The notes below the pieces were generated by a model that ran no database searches, had not been told where the DNA came from, and saw only the letters and a program-made list of their open reading frames with translations. DNA of 64,000 bases from CAZDRX01 sp964508225 (GTDB lineage: Bacteria; Patescibacteriota; Gracilibacteria; Peribacterales; Peribacteraceae). How positions within the stretch are numbered: position 1 is the stretch's first letter; each line of letters opens with the position of its first letter. This document shows positions 27,223 to 36,343 of this stretch, in pieces. Position numbers and translations under genes: made by a program. The stretch spans positions 52,391 through 116,390 of the forward strand of contig CAZDRX010000001.1 of assembly GCA_964508225.1 (NCBI GenBank). Reading direction: 5' to 3'.

Positions 27223-27933
27223 TTACGCGTCGCGGAGGAGACTGACGACCATGTCGAGCGCGGCGGTGTTGTAGGCGTAGTCCATACGGGTGGGTCCGAG
27301 GATGCCGAAGGCTCCCACCTGATCGCGGATGCGGTACTTTGTCACCAGCATGGAGCAGCTCTCGAACTGCTGGCAGAGGTCGCGCTCACCGATGTAGTAC
27401 TGCACCTTGTCCGTGAGCGTGATCTGATCGATGAGTTCGGCGAGCCGCTTCTCCAGGACTTCCACGACACTGCTCATGAGCTGGGAATTCGCGAGGAACT
27501 CCGGCTGGCGCACGGCATTGGCAAGACCGAGGTAGTACACGCGCTCGCGGTGCGGCACGGTGGCGAACGCGACGTTCGGCATCATGTTGGAGAGGAGGGC
27601 GACGGCCTCGTACACGCGCTCGCGGTCCTTGTGCTGGAAGTACTGCTCACGGAGTTCATCGAAGCGCGCGCGGACGGCAGCCTCGTGCCCTGTCGGATCC
27701 ATGAAGTCCTTCACGTACATCCGGTAGCCCTTCACGGTGGGAATGCGTCCCGCGGAGATATGGGGCTGGTCGATGAAACCCTCGGCACTCAGGATCTGCA
27801 TTTCGTTGCGGATGGTCGCTCCGGACACGGCAAAATTGCCGCTCTCCATGATCTGTTTGGAGCCGACCGGGATCGCGGTTCCGATGAATTCGTCGATGAT
27901 CGCCGCAAGCAGCTTCGCCTGACGCAGGTTCAT
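27223..27933 (-). CDS. hrcA: Heat-inducible transcription repressor HrcA, short form
   Basis: 236 residues versus about 340 in most bacteria. The N-terminal winged helix (ATIRNEMQILSAEGFIDQPH, SAGRIPTVKGYRMYV) and the C-terminal GILGPTRMDYAYN are present, but the region corresponding to the inserted dimerisation domain is reduced. It should repress its own gene through the CIRCE element directly over its promoter. ATG 27933 has TATAAT 9 bases upstream. The usual partners grpE, dnaK and dnaJ are not in this window. The VirD4-like gene follows in the same direction. Confidence 0.92.
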   Translation of the reverse strand: MNLRQAKLLAAIIDEFIGTAIPVGSKQIMESGNFAVSGATIRNEMQILSAEGFIDQPHISAGRIPTVKGYRMYVKDFMDPTGHEAAVRARFDELREQYFQHKDRERVYEAVALLSNMMPNVAFATVPHRERVYYLGLANAVRQPEFLANSQLMSSVVEVLEKRLAELIDQITLTDKVQYYIGERDLCQQFESCSMLVTKYRIRDQVGAFGILGPTRMDYAYNTAALDMVVSLLRDA

Positions 27934-27942
27934 AATAGTCTG

Positions 27943-27971
27943 ATTATAGCACTCTTGGCTTCAGAGTGCCA
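27943..27971 (-). promoter_or_regulatory. hrcA promoter with CIRCE operator
   Basis: TAGCACTC (27947-27954), exactly 9 bases, then GAGTGCCA (27964-27971): the CIRCE consensus TTAGCACTC-N9-GAGTGCTAA with a few outer mismatches. The coding-strand TATAAT (27948-27943) overlaps its edge, so bound HrcA would block RNA polymerase. Confidence 0.9.
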
Positions 27972-28021
27972 GAAAACCCGCATGCCAAAAGCGTGGAACC
28001 GTCCATTTCTCCTCCGTGGCC

Positions 28022-28303
28022 TTACTTGGCCTTCTTGACCCTCGAGGGCTTGACCTTGCGCTTCTCCTCGATGGCTTTGACCTCCTCCTGCTTCTTCTTG
28101 GTAGCCTCGGACATCTTGCGGAAGCGATCCACACGACCGGAGACCATGAGTCCACGGTACTCACCCGTATAGACGGGGTGGCAGTTGCTGCATGTTTCCA
28201 CCTGCTGCACCTTCACCGTCGACGGGATCTTGTAGACGGCATTGCAGGAGACGCACGTCGTGACGGCGTCTTCATGCATCTGTGGGTGGAGGCCTTTCTT
28301 CAT
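28022..28303 (-). CDS. rpmE: Large-subunit ribosomal protein bL31 with C-terminal extension
   Basis: 93 residues. It begins MKKGLHPQM, has the zinc-site cysteines Cys17, Cys20, Cys38 and Cys41, and the HPVYTG and GRVDRF motifs of bL31. About 30 lysine-rich residues after GRVDRFRK are an extension absent from the roughly 66-residue E. coli protein. TACAAT lies 9 bases before ATG on the coding strand. It follows gyrA by 40 bases but has its own promoter. Confidence 0.93.
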   Translation of the reverse strand: MKKGLHPQMHEDAVTTCVSCNAVYKIPSTVKVQQVETCSNCHPVYTGEYRGLMVSGRVDRFRKMSEATKKKQEEVKAIEEKRKVKPSRVKKAK

Positions 28304-28343
28304 AGCTGCGGGATTGTAGGGAACCGGAAAGTCCTGTGCAAGC

Positions 28344-30944
28344 CTATTTGCCCTTCTTCGCCTTCGCTTTGGGCTTCTTCGCGGGCTCTTCCTCAGGGAT
28401 CACGAACTCCTCGATCTGCTGCTGATCCTCCTCTGCTGCCTCTTCGGCAGCGGCTTCGGCGGCGGGATCGTGCATGATGACGCTCATGGAGGCAACTTTG
28501 TCACCGGCGTCGAGACGCATGACGATGACACCCTGTGTAGCGCGTCCGCGGCTCGGGATATCGGCGAGCGACATACGGATGGCCTGACCCTGCTTGCTGA
28601 TACAGATGAGATCGCCCTGATCGCCCTCCTGCAGGATGCAGCCGCCGACGATGTCACCCGTCTTAGCCGTGAGCTGGGCGGCTTTCACACCGCTTCCTCC
28701 GCGACCCTGCAGACGGTAGAGCTCGACCGGTGTGGACTTGCCGAGACCGTTCTCCATCACGACGAGGAGCTGGCTCTTGTCCGAACTCACGACGGCTGCT
28801 TCCACCACCTTGTCCCCTGCTCCGAGACGGATGCCGTGCACACCGGCGGCGGCGCGTCCCATGGAACGGACGTCGCCTTCCGCAAAGCGGATCGACTTGC
28901 CCTTCTTGCTCAAGATAAAGATCTCGTCCTTGCCGCTGGTCGCCACCACCCACTTGAGTTCGTCTCCGTCCGGCACCTTCTGCGCAATGAGACCGGAGCG
29001 GCGGATGTTGTCGAATTCACTCAGTTCCGTGCGCTTCACCGTACCTTCGATGGTCGTCATGAAGAGGTGCGTCTTGCCGTCGAGCTTGGCCTTCATGATC
29101 GCGGCCACCTTCTCGTTCGGCTGGAGCTGGAGCAAGTTCACGATCGCCTGACCCTTCGCGACACGGCTGGCCTGCGGGAGCTCGTAGACCGGCAATTTGA
29201 ACACGCGACCGGTATTCGTGAAGAACAGCATGTCGTCGTGGTTGCTGGCACTCACGAGGCTCATGATTTCGTCCTCCTCCTTCGTGGTCATACCCTTGAT
29301 ACCCTTGCCACCGCGGTGCTGTGCGCGGAACTGGATGGGGCTGAGGCGCTTCACGTAGCCATGCGTCGTGAGCGTGACGATCATCGGCGCGTTCGGGATC
29401 GTGTCCTTGGCCGAGAACTCGCCGACGGCATGCGGCACGATCACCGTGCGGCGGTCGTCGCCGTACTTGCGGTTCATCTCCTTGAGCTCGTCTTTCATGA
29501 TGGCATCGATGCGCTTCGGATCCTTCAGGATCGCCTCGCACTCCTTGATGAACGCGAGCGTAGCCTTGAGTTCGTCCTCGATTTTCTTACGCTCGAGACC
29601 CGCGAGACGCCTGAGCTGCATCTCGAGAATAGCGCCGCTCTGGATCTCACTCAGCTTGAATTTCTTCATGAGCGCGAGCTTCGCGTCGTCCTGACTGTTG
29701 CTCTCCTTGATCGTCTTGATGACGGCGTCGATGTTGTCGAGCGCGATGGAGAGACCTTCGAGAATGTGTGCGCGTTCCTTGGCACGGTCGCGGTCGAACG
29801 TCACGCGGCGCGTGATCATCTGACGGCGGTGTGCGACGAAGATCGAGAGGAGTTCCTGCAGGTTGAGGAGCTTCGGCTGAAGGCCGTCGGCGAGCGCGAT
29901 GCAGTTGTAACCGAAGCTCGTCTGAAGGTCCGTGTGCTTGTAGAGCTGGTTGAGGATCTTCTGGGGATAACTGTCCTTCTTGAGCTCGATGATGATGCGG
30001 ATACCCTCGCGGTCGGACTCGTCGCGGATATCGGAGATACCGGCGATCACTTTGTCCGTGACGAGCTCGGCGACACGCGCGATGAGCACGGACTTGTTCA
30101 CCTGATACGGAAGCTCGCTGATGCGGATGATGTTGCGGGTGCCCACTTCCTCGATCTCGGCCTTGCCGCGAACCACGACGGAACCGCGTCCCGTGAGGTA
30201 CGCCTGCTTGAGTGCTTCCTTGTCATAGACAATGCCCGCCGTCGGGAAATCCGGACCCTTCACAAACTCGAGCATGTCCTCGACGGTCGCATTGGGGTGA
30301 TCGGCAAGATGCAGGATGGCGTCGATGAGTTCGCGGAGATTGTGCGGCGGGATGTTCGTGGCCATACCGACGGCGATACCGACGGTGCCGTTGAGGAGCA
30401 GGTTCGGGATCTTGCTCGGGAGGACGGAAGGCTCCTTCTTCGTGCCGTCGTAGTTCGGGCGGAATTCGACGGTGTTCTTCTCGATGTCCTGCAGAAGCTC
30501 GTCAGCAACGGTCATCATCTTGGCTTCCGTGTAACGCATGGCAGCGGCGTTGTCGCCGTCGATCGAACCGAAGTTTCCCTGTCCGAAGATGAGCGGATAC
30601 CGCATCGCGAAATCCTGCGCCATACGGACGAGTGCTTCGTAGATGGCGGAGTCTCCATGGGGGTGATACTTACCCATCACGTCACCGACGACGGCGGCGC
30701 ACTTGCGGAATTTGGCCGAGGACCGGAGTCCCATCTCGTGCATCGTGTAGAGGATGCGGCGGTGCACGGGCTTGAGACCGTCGCGGGCATCGGGGAGAGC
30801 ACGTGAAACGATGACGCTCATCGCGTAGTTGAGGTAGCTCTCCTCCATCTCTGTCGTGATCGAGCGCGGGGTGATATGACCCATGTTGCCGGTCAAAATA
30901 TCGGCTTTCTGCTGGTCATCTCCGGGGGTGGGAGTCTTCGCCAT
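28344..30944 (-). CDS. gyrA: DNA gyrase subunit A
   Basis: 866 residues. Catalytic Tyr138 in AAAMRYTEAK, quinolone-region residues Ser99 and Glu103 in HPHGDSAIYEAL (wild-type-like), and a GyrA-box-type AQHRGGKGIKG near the start of the C-terminal six-bladed wrapping domain support gyrase rather than topoisomerase IV. It cleaves and reseals DNA to introduce negative supercoils with GyrB, which is not in the window. The C-terminus is an acidic stretch followed by a Lys/Ala/Pro tail. The start MAKTPTPG lies about 20 residues ahead of the usual ITPRSI motif. A possible TAAACT -10 lies some 35 bases upstream. Confidence 0.97.
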   Translation of the reverse strand: MAKTPTPGDDQQKADILTGNMGHITPRSITTEMEESYLNYAMSVIVSRALPDARDGLKPVHRRILYTMHEMGLRSSAKFRKCAAVVGDVMGKYHPHGDSAIYEALVRMAQDFAMRYPLIFGQGNFGSIDGDNAAAMRYTEAKMMTVADELLQDIEKNTVEFRPNYDGTKKEPSVLPSKIPNLLLNGTVGIAVGMATNIPPHNLRELIDAILHLADHPNATVEDMLEFVKGPDFPTAGIVYDKEALKQAYLTGRGSVVVRGKAEIEEVGTRNIIRISELPYQVNKSVLIARVAELVTDKVIAGISDIRDESDREGIRIIIELKKDSYPQKILNQLYKHTDLQTSFGYNCIALADGLQPKLLNLQELLSIFVAHRRQMITRRVTFDRDRAKERAHILEGLSIALDNIDAVIKTIKESNSQDDAKLALMKKFKLSEIQSGAILEMQLRRLAGLERKKIEDELKATLAFIKECEAILKDPKRIDAIMKDELKEMNRKYGDDRRTVIVPHAVGEFSAKDTIPNAPMIVTLTTHGYVKRLSPIQFRAQHRGGKGIKGMTTKEEDEIMSLVSASNHDDMLFFTNTGRVFKLPVYELPQASRVAKGQAIVNLLQLQPNEKVAAIMKAKLDGKTHLFMTTIEGTVKRTELSEFDNIRRSGLIAQKVPDGDELKWVVATSGKDEIFILSKKGKSIRFAEGDVRSMGRAAAGVHGIRLGAGDKVVEAAVVSSDKSQLLVVMENGLGKSTPVELYRLQGRGGSGVKAAQLTAKTGDIVGGCILQEGDQGDLICISKQGQAIRMSLADIPSRGRATQGVIVMRLDAGDKVASMSVIMHDPAAEAAAEEAAEEDQQQIEEFVIPEEEPAKKPKAKAKKGK

Positions 30945-31050
30945 AAAAGGGGGTGTGACGCGGAAAAACGAATGCGGGAAGAGTTTACCCGAACCGGATC
31001 GAAAAGGAAGCGCTTTGACTAACTCCGGTGCTCACGGGAAGAGGTGTTTC

Positions 31051-31371
31051 TTACTCCGTCACCGTCTCAACGGCGACGTTGGTCCGACCCTGAAGCAGAC
31101 TGGCAGCTTCGTGACGGGTAGCGCGTGTCATTACGAGGAATATCGGGGCATTCGGATGGGCGCGAAGGGTATCAAGAACGACATTCACGGTATTTGCGTA
31201 CCTGAGCAGCGTCTGGCCTTCCTGAAGGGTCGAAGCAACGGCAAAATCACCATCTCCCTTCGGCAGAACATCGGCGGCGTAGTGTCTCGTTGCGCGCAGG
31301 TCATACTCCGTGGGGCACACAAACGTGGGCAAGGATGTTCCTGAAGCTTCCGAAGAAGGAGAAAGTGTCAT
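31051..31371 (-). CDS. Small protein of unknown function
   Basis: 106 residues from ATG 31371. Composition is protein-like with predicted alternating helices and strands (DFAVASTLQEGQTLLRYANT, PIFLVMTRATRHEAASLLQG), no TM segment and no recognised family. A TTGACA lies upstream on the coding strand (near 31425). It is divergent from rsmI. The longer frame from 31446 would overlap rsmI's start and is less likely. It could be a small regulatory or binding protein; coding status is likely but not certain. Confidence 0.5.
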   Translation of the reverse strand: MTLSPSSEASGTSLPTFVCPTEYDLRATRHYAADVLPKGDGDFAVASTLQEGQTLLRYANTVNVVLDTLRAHPNAPIFLVMTRATRHEAASLLQGRTNVAVETVTE

Positions 31372-31434
31372 GGGAGGGAAAGAAAGTTTGCGGCATTCTG
31401 ACCACAAACTTTTTTTTGTCAAATGATCTAAGCT

Positions 31435-32127
31435 ATGGCTGTCCAATCACCAATGCTCTCCATCGTTTCGACCCCCATCGGCAACCTGAAAGACATCACG
31501 CTCCGCGCACGGGAGACGCTCTCTGCGTGCGGCGGGATCATCTGCGAGGACACACGCGTCACGGGGCATCTCCTCAAGCTCCTCGATCTGCCCAAGAAAG
31601 AACTGATCTCCTTTCATGGGTTCACGGACAACGGCAAAGCCGACTGGATCGTCTCGCGCCTCCTCAAAGGAGAGCACCTCGCCTTCGTCTCCGATGCAGG
31701 CACTCCCGGCATCTCTGACCCGGGCTACGCGGTGATCAGCCGCGCACGCGATGCCGGTGTGACAATCGAGGCCATTCCGGGGCCATCGGCATTCCTCGCG
31801 GCACTGAGCATCTCGGGGCTTCCGATCCACCAATTCACGTACCTCGGGTTCCTCCCTCTGAAGAAAGGAAGGAAGACTCTGCTCGAATCTTTGAAAGAAG
31901 AGGAGCGCACCGTTGTCTTCTACGAGTCCCCTCACCGTATCGCGAAGACGCTCAACGAAATCGCCGACACGCTCGCACTGCAGTCCGACCGGAGAATCGT
32001 CATCGCGCGTGAGCTGACGAAGATGCATGAAGAAGTGATCTCTGTGACGGTGGGAACTCTGAAGGAGAGAATCACGACGATGACTATCAAAGGAGAGTTT
32101 GTTGTGGTGATTGCTCCTCAGAAGTAA
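31435..32127 (+). CDS. rsmI: 16S rRNA (cytidine-2'-O)-methyltransferase
   Basis: 230 residues. IVSTPIGNLKDITLRARETL is the SAM-binding start of the tetrapyrrole methylase fold, followed by ICEDTRVTGHLL, FVSDAGTPGISDPGY and the central IPGPSAFLAALSISGLP; YESPHRIAKTL also matches. It 2'-O-methylates C1402 of 16S rRNA (E. coli numbering). It is shorter than the E. coli protein because the C-terminal extension is missing. ATG 31435 is used, and ATG 31453 is possible. A strong hairpin (32137-32165) follows 9 bases after the stop. Confidence 0.94.
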   Translation: MAVQSPMLSIVSTPIGNLKDITLRARETLSACGGIICEDTRVTGHLLKLLDLPKKELISFHGFTDNGKADWIVSRLLKGEHLAFVSDAGTPGISDPGYAVISRARDAGVTIEAIPGPSAFLAALSISGLPIHQFTYLGFLPLKKGRKTLLESLKEEERTVVFYESPHRIAKTLNEIADTLALQSDRRIVIARELTKMHEEVISVTVGTLKERITTMTIKGEFVVVIAPQK

Positions 32128-32136
32128 GCGTCTCTT

Positions 32137-32477
32137 CGTCACTTTCTTTGACGCAAAGAAAGTGACCAAAGAAACAGTCGCTGGTGCGGATCTCCTGCGG
32201 TTTCACGCCGTTCGCTTCGCTGCACGCGCGAACTCGGCCCTCGCCCCCGGCATCGGGCCTCAAACATGCGCGCGTGCGACGCTGCGCTCACGGGAAACCG
32301 CGACGGAGCTCCGCAAGGCGACAAGCGCCTGAAAGTCTCACAACAGAGATTGCGCTTCATGTCCGAAGCGCGACTGCAGTCGCGCGAGTTCTGAAGCGCA
32401 CAAGCTTTCTTGGTTACTTCTTTGTCGACACAAAGAAGTAACACCCGTCATGCTTCACCTTTGTCGCCGGAAAAAGG
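32137..32477. repeat. Intergenic mosaic repeat, copy A
   Basis: This fills the space between convergent rsmI and the M23 gene. Elements: a 13-bp perfect hairpin with 3-base loop at 32137-32165 (GTCACTTTCTTTG arm); a GC-rich 150-base middle; the 78-bp core shared with the 62-kb region (32327-32404); a 12-bp hairpin at 32413-32442 (GTTACTTCTTTG arm); and a CACCTTT/AAAGGTG inverted repeat ending near 32477. No transposase or coding potential. It may act as a transcript end or be a non-autonomous mobile element. Confidence 0.7.
32327..32404 (+). repeat. 78-bp palindromic repeat core, copy A
   Basis: Matches the reverse complement of 62449-62527 with only two mismatches visible in 78 bases. It contains the perfect 18-bp palindrome GCGCGACTGCAGTCGCGC (32368-32385) inside an outer inverted repeat TGCGCTTC (32351-32358)/GAAGCGCA (32393-32400). 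Confidence 0.9.
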
Positions 32478-32491
32478 TGGAAGAAAACGAA

Positions 32492-34261
32492 TCACCGAGA
32501 AGGAAGCACACTCAACGGATTCACATGCACACCATTCTTCGTGATCTCAATGTGAAGATGCGCTCCCGTCGTCATCGATCCCGCTCCATGCGTGCCCGGT
32601 GTACCGCCCGAGAGCCCGATGATCTGCCCTGCGTTCACCACCGTACCGTTGGAGACGAACGAAGAAGAGACGTGACCGTAGAGCGATGCGTAACCATTCC
32701 TGTGCGCAATGAGGATGTAACTGAAGCCGCGGGCTCCTCCGTCCTTCACCGCGTACACGACGCCATCCGAAATGGAACGGACGGGACTTGCCTGCGGCAC
32801 GGCAATATCGACCGCACGGTGCGGCACATGGAAGACCTCCTCGTACGTGACATCGTAGTATCCGGCGGTGATCGGACCCGAGACCGGCCAGAGGAAGATC
32901 GGCGGGAGATCCGAGAGTTCGTACTGCTTCGAGACATCATCGATCTGGGCCACCTTCGCGCTCACGCCCTGCAGTGCGGACGCGGCCTCCGCACTCAGTG
33001 CAACGATCTGCTTCGCATACTCGGCGCGCAGCGGTGCACTCTGGTCAGCCTGACGACGTGCGTCGATGTAGTCTTCCGCAAGATCCTGCGGGATGCCGTC
33101 TTTCATCATCTTCAGCACTTCATCGGTGTGTGCGATCTTCGCCGTGAGCACCGCGATTTCCTTCGTCACGGCATCCGAGCCCGAAGCTGAGGCTCTCGCC
33201 TTGAGCGTGAGGAGAGCATCGGCATCATGGCCACGCTTGAGCTTGAGCTCCTCGATACGCTGGTAGAGCTTCTTGTCCGTGCCCTTGCCCTGCATCGCGG
33301 ACTGGAATGCGTGGAGTGCGTTGTCCTCGAGCATGGCGATCGCCTGATCCTTGAGCTTCACGCTGTCACGGCGGGACTCGGCATCTTTCTGCTTTGCCTC
33401 AAGGCGCGCGAGATCTTCCTTGAGCGCCTTCACTTTGCCCTCTTTCAGCTCATCGTTGATCTGGAGCAGGCTCACCTGCATTCCGGCGATACGCGCGCTC
33501 GCTTCGGCCGATTCCTGCGCGACTTCGGCGATCTCCGCCTCGGTGAGCTTCTTCTGCTTCCATGAATTGTCGATGAACACTTCTTTTTCGTCCATGAGCG
33601 AGGAAATCGTGCTGTGTTGCTTCTCGAGGAGACCAAGCTCCGCCGAGATTTCCGTCGCGGCACTGTGAAGCTGGGACTGCACACGGTTGGATTCGAGGAC
33701 GAGAACACGCACCTGATCGAAGAACCGCTGACGTGCGGCGAGGACGGCGTCTCTGGCCATCTGATCCTCGATCGCCTCACCGAGCGAACCGTGGAGAATC
33801 CGCTTGAAGAGCGGAGATGCGGCGGCCGGACCCGCTTCGGCGTCCGCGATGTTGCGGCTCACCATGTACCGGATGAAATCGGCGAAGTCCTCTTTCTGAC
33901 TGGAAGCGACGGCCTGATAGAACGCCTCAGCCTGCTGCGCCGCGGCGATCTGTCCCTGCAACGCATCGATGAGACCTTTGTGCTCGGTCATCTGCTCACG
34001 CACGGCCTTCCGTTGCTCGGCGGCGGTGGCAAGATCTTTGCGGGCACTCGCGACTTTGGAATCGAACTGTGCGAGATTCTGCTCGAGCTCGGAACGCTTC
34101 TTCGTCGTCTCCGCGGCAGAGTGCCAGAGGGAGTTGAATTCATCCTTGGCGGCCACGAGATCGTCGTCACTCGCGGCGAAGATCACTCCTGCGGGAAACG
34201 CAACGAGGATCACGAGCGCAAGAACAAGCCGGAAGGGATGTGTGTTTTGGCCGTAAGGCAT
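32492..34261 (-). CDS. EnvC/NlpD-like M23 peptidase-family protein
   Basis: 589 residues. Signal peptide at 11-30 (FRLVLALVILVAFPAGVIFA), two long coiled-coil regions (about 35-130 and 215-430), then a LytM/M23 domain at about 470-589. Zinc-ligand motifs look intact: HRAVDIAVPQ (H-x3-D) and GAHLHIEITKNG (HxH). It is either a peptidoglycan endopeptidase or, like EnvC, an amidase activator acting at division sites; intact ligands favour an enzyme. ATG 34261 has TATACT 6 bases upstream. The stop is about 15 bases from the end of the repeat region. Confidence 0.9.
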   Translation of the reverse strand: MPYGQNTHPFRLVLALVILVAFPAGVIFAASDDDLVAAKDEFNSLWHSAAETTKKRSELEQNLAQFDSKVASARKDLATAAEQRKAVREQMTEHKGLIDALQGQIAAAQQAEAFYQAVASSQKEDFADFIRYMVSRNIADAEAGPAAASPLFKRILHGSLGEAIEDQMARDAVLAARQRFFDQVRVLVLESNRVQSQLHSAATEISAELGLLEKQHSTISSLMDEKEVFIDNSWKQKKLTEAEIAEVAQESAEASARIAGMQVSLLQINDELKEGKVKALKEDLARLEAKQKDAESRRDSVKLKDQAIAMLEDNALHAFQSAMQGKGTDKKLYQRIEELKLKRGHDADALLTLKARASASGSDAVTKEIAVLTAKIAHTDEVLKMMKDGIPQDLAEDYIDARRQADQSAPLRAEYAKQIVALSAEAASALQGVSAKVAQIDDVSKQYELSDLPPIFLWPVSGPITAGYYDVTYEEVFHVPHRAVDIAVPQASPVRSISDGVVYAVKDGGARGFSYILIAHRNGYASLYGHVSSSFVSNGTVVNAGQIIGLSGGTPGTHGAGSMTTGAHLHIEITKNGVHVNPLSVLPSR

Positions 34262-34405
34262 CAGGACAGTATACCACAGAATCGCCGTTTGCTGAAGCCA
34301 TGAAAAGCCTCTCCGGACAGACAAAATGCCCGCGGAACAAAGCCGAAAAAAAGTAAAGGCAGTTCACGAGGTTCCGGTGGCCACTTTTTGGTACGATCAG
34401 ACACG

Positions 34406-34987
34406 ATGATTTACGCACTCACCGGAACCGTCCAGAGGCTCGACCTTCCCCACCTCACGGTGGACGTGGCGGGTGTCCGTTACCTCGTGTCCGTCCCCTA
34501 CCCTTTGTGGGAGTCGGTGAACGACGGATCCGTGATGACGGTGACCATCCTGACGTTCCTGCGCGAGGATCGTCTGGAGCTCTACGGATTCGGCAGCGGT
34601 GCCGACCGCAACCTCTTCGCCGCGCTGCTCAATATCTCGGGGGTCGGTCCCAAGCTGGGCTTGGAACTCTGCTCCATCCCGCGCTCCATGCTCGCACAGG
34701 CCGTGGCCGAAGGTGACGCGGGCACACTCACGGAGATCAAAGGAGTCGGCAGGAAAACGGCCGAGAAGATGCTCGTGGACTTGAAGAGTCTCTTCGAGAA
34801 ACACCCCGAGTGGGCCACCGTGAGGGGAGAAGCGAAGACGAAGCACGCGGCGTTCGATGCCGATGCCGTCTCGGCGCTCACGTCACTCGGCTACGACCAG
34901 AATTCCGCGCTCGACGCCCTCAAGCGCGTACCTTCGACCGTGAAAAAAACCGAAGACCGCGTGGCCGCCGCCCTCCGTTCGCTGTAG
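34406..34987 (+). CDS. ruvA: Holliday junction helicase subunit RuvA
   Basis: 193 residues. N-terminal OB fold (MIYALTGTVQRLD, LREDRLELYGF), two helix-hairpin-helix motifs (LLNISGVGPKLGLEL and LTEIKGVGRKTAEKMLVDL) and a C-terminal UBA-like domain that binds RuvB (ADAVSALTSLGYDQNSALDAL). It binds four-way junctions during recombination and repair. ATG 34406 gives the standard start; TACGAT lies 8 bases upstream. ruvB and ruvC are not nearby. Confidence 0.96.
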   Translation: MIYALTGTVQRLDLPHLTVDVAGVRYLVSVPYPLWESVNDGSVMTVTILTFLREDRLELYGFGSGADRNLFAALLNISGVGPKLGLELCSIPRSMLAQAVAEGDAGTLTEIKGVGRKTAEKMLVDLKSLFEKHPEWATVRGEAKTKHAAFDADAVSALTSLGYDQNSALDALKRVPSTVKKTEDRVAAALRSL

Positions 34988-34997
34988 ACTCACTCCC

Positions 34998-36281
34998 ATG
35001 CTCACTCTCGACATCAAAGGCACGCTCGCGAAGGTGATCACGCCGACGCACGGCATCCCGGACTCCGAACTCTCGGCCGTCCGTTCCACGATCCGTCGCT
35101 ACACGGAGGAATGGCTCTCAGAGCGGGAGAAAGGCATGCACGCGTGGTCGATGAATCCGTACGACAAAGACGCGATCAAGGAGGTGACGAGTCTCGTGGA
35201 AAGCCTGAAGCCGGAGAATATCCAGACGATTGTCTGGATCGGCATCGGCGGATCGGGTCTTGGACCCAAGGTGATTCAGGAAATTTTCGAGTCGCCGAAA
35301 ACACCCGCATTCGTCGTCATCGACACCATCGATCCGGCGACCCTCACGAACCACCTCGAACTCATCGACTGGAAGAGCGCGCTCATCGTCGCCGTGAGCA
35401 AGTCGGGCTCCACACTGGAGACAATGTCGGCATTCTTCGCATGCTTCGAGCGACTCAAGTCCGAAGTGAAGACGCACCCGGGCAACCGCGTCATCGCGAT
35501 CACGGATCCGGAAGGCGGACCGCTCCGCGCATTCGCGAAGCAGAACCACATCCACACGCTCTCCATCCCGCCGAACGTCGGCGGACGCTTCAGCATCTTC
35601 ACGCCCGTGGGTCTCCTCGCTCTCGGCCTTCTCGGCGGCGATGTCGCGCAGTTCGTCCGCGGTGCCAAAGAGATGGACACGTACTGTCAGGAAACGACGC
35701 TCAGCCGGAACCCTGCTGCCTCACTCGCAGCCGTGCAGTACATCCTCGACACGAAGCGGAATTACCCGATCCGCGTCATCATGCCCTACGGCGACCGGAT
35801 GACATCCATGGGGCGCTGGGAGCAGCAGCTGCTTGCCGAAAGCCTCGGCAAGACCGACGGATTCAACCCGATTCCGGTGGCCGCCATCGGTACACAGGAT
35901 CAGCACTCGCTCCTCCAGCAGTGGATGGCCGGACCGCGCAAGTCATGGCACCTCTTCCTCCGTGAGATCGAGAAGCCGCGTCTGGAAGTCCCCCGCTCCG
36001 TGCCCGAGACTTTCGGCTACGTGGCAGGAAAGACGTTCGGCCAGCTCCTCGACGCCTGCTACGAAGGCACGAGTCAGGCGCTCACGCAGGCCAAGCGTCC
36101 GCACGCGACCATCGCGCTGCAGCGTCTCGATGAGTTCCACATCGGCCAGCTCTTCTTCCTCTTCATGGCGGAGGTCGTCTACCTCGGCAAGCTCTACCGG
36201 ATCGATGTCTACGGCCAGCCCGCGGTCGAGATCGGGAAGCAGATCACGAAAGGCATCCTCTCGAAAGGCCAAGCCTCGTGA
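34998..36281 (+). CDS. pgi: Glucose-6-phosphate isomerase
   Basis: 427 residues, on the short side for Pgi. IGIGGSGLGPKVIQEI is the sugar-phosphate-binding loop, SKSGSTLETM the SIS phosphate motif, GGRFSIFTPVGLL a conserved loop, and GTQDQHSLLQQWMAGP contains conserved catalytic-region residues. It interconverts glucose 6-phosphate and fructose 6-phosphate in the cytosol. TAGACT lies 7 bases before ATG. It is followed by trxA with a separate promoter (TATACT 36301-36306). Confidence 0.95.
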   Translation: MLTLDIKGTLAKVITPTHGIPDSELSAVRSTIRRYTEEWLSEREKGMHAWSMNPYDKDAIKEVTSLVESLKPENIQTIVWIGIGGSGLGPKVIQEIFESPKTPAFVVIDTIDPATLTNHLELIDWKSALIVAVSKSGSTLETMSAFFACFERLKSEVKTHPGNRVIAITDPEGGPLRAFAKQNHIHTLSIPPNVGGRFSIFTPVGLLALGLLGGDVAQFVRGAKEMDTYCQETTLSRNPAASLAAVQYILDTKRNYPIRVIMPYGDRMTSMGRWEQQLLAESLGKTDGFNPIPVAAIGTQDQHSLLQQWMAGPRKSWHLFLREIEKPRLEVPRSVPETFGYVAGKTFGQLLDACYEGTSQALTQAKRPHATIALQRLDEFHIGQLFFLFMAEVVYLGKLYRIDVYGQPAVEIGKQITKGILSKGQAS

Positions 36282-36343
36282 CCGCGCTTGCACCGCGTTG
36301 TATACTACAGTTGATTCCTCAACTTTCTTCCTCACCCCCTGTC

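Noticed and set aside
28470..30806. Very long open frame (about 780 codons) antisense to gyrA
   Set aside because: gyrA is unmistakable on the other strand; the antisense protein is Arg/His/Asp/Glu-rich with no domain. Long antisense frames are expected in GC-rich coding DNA.
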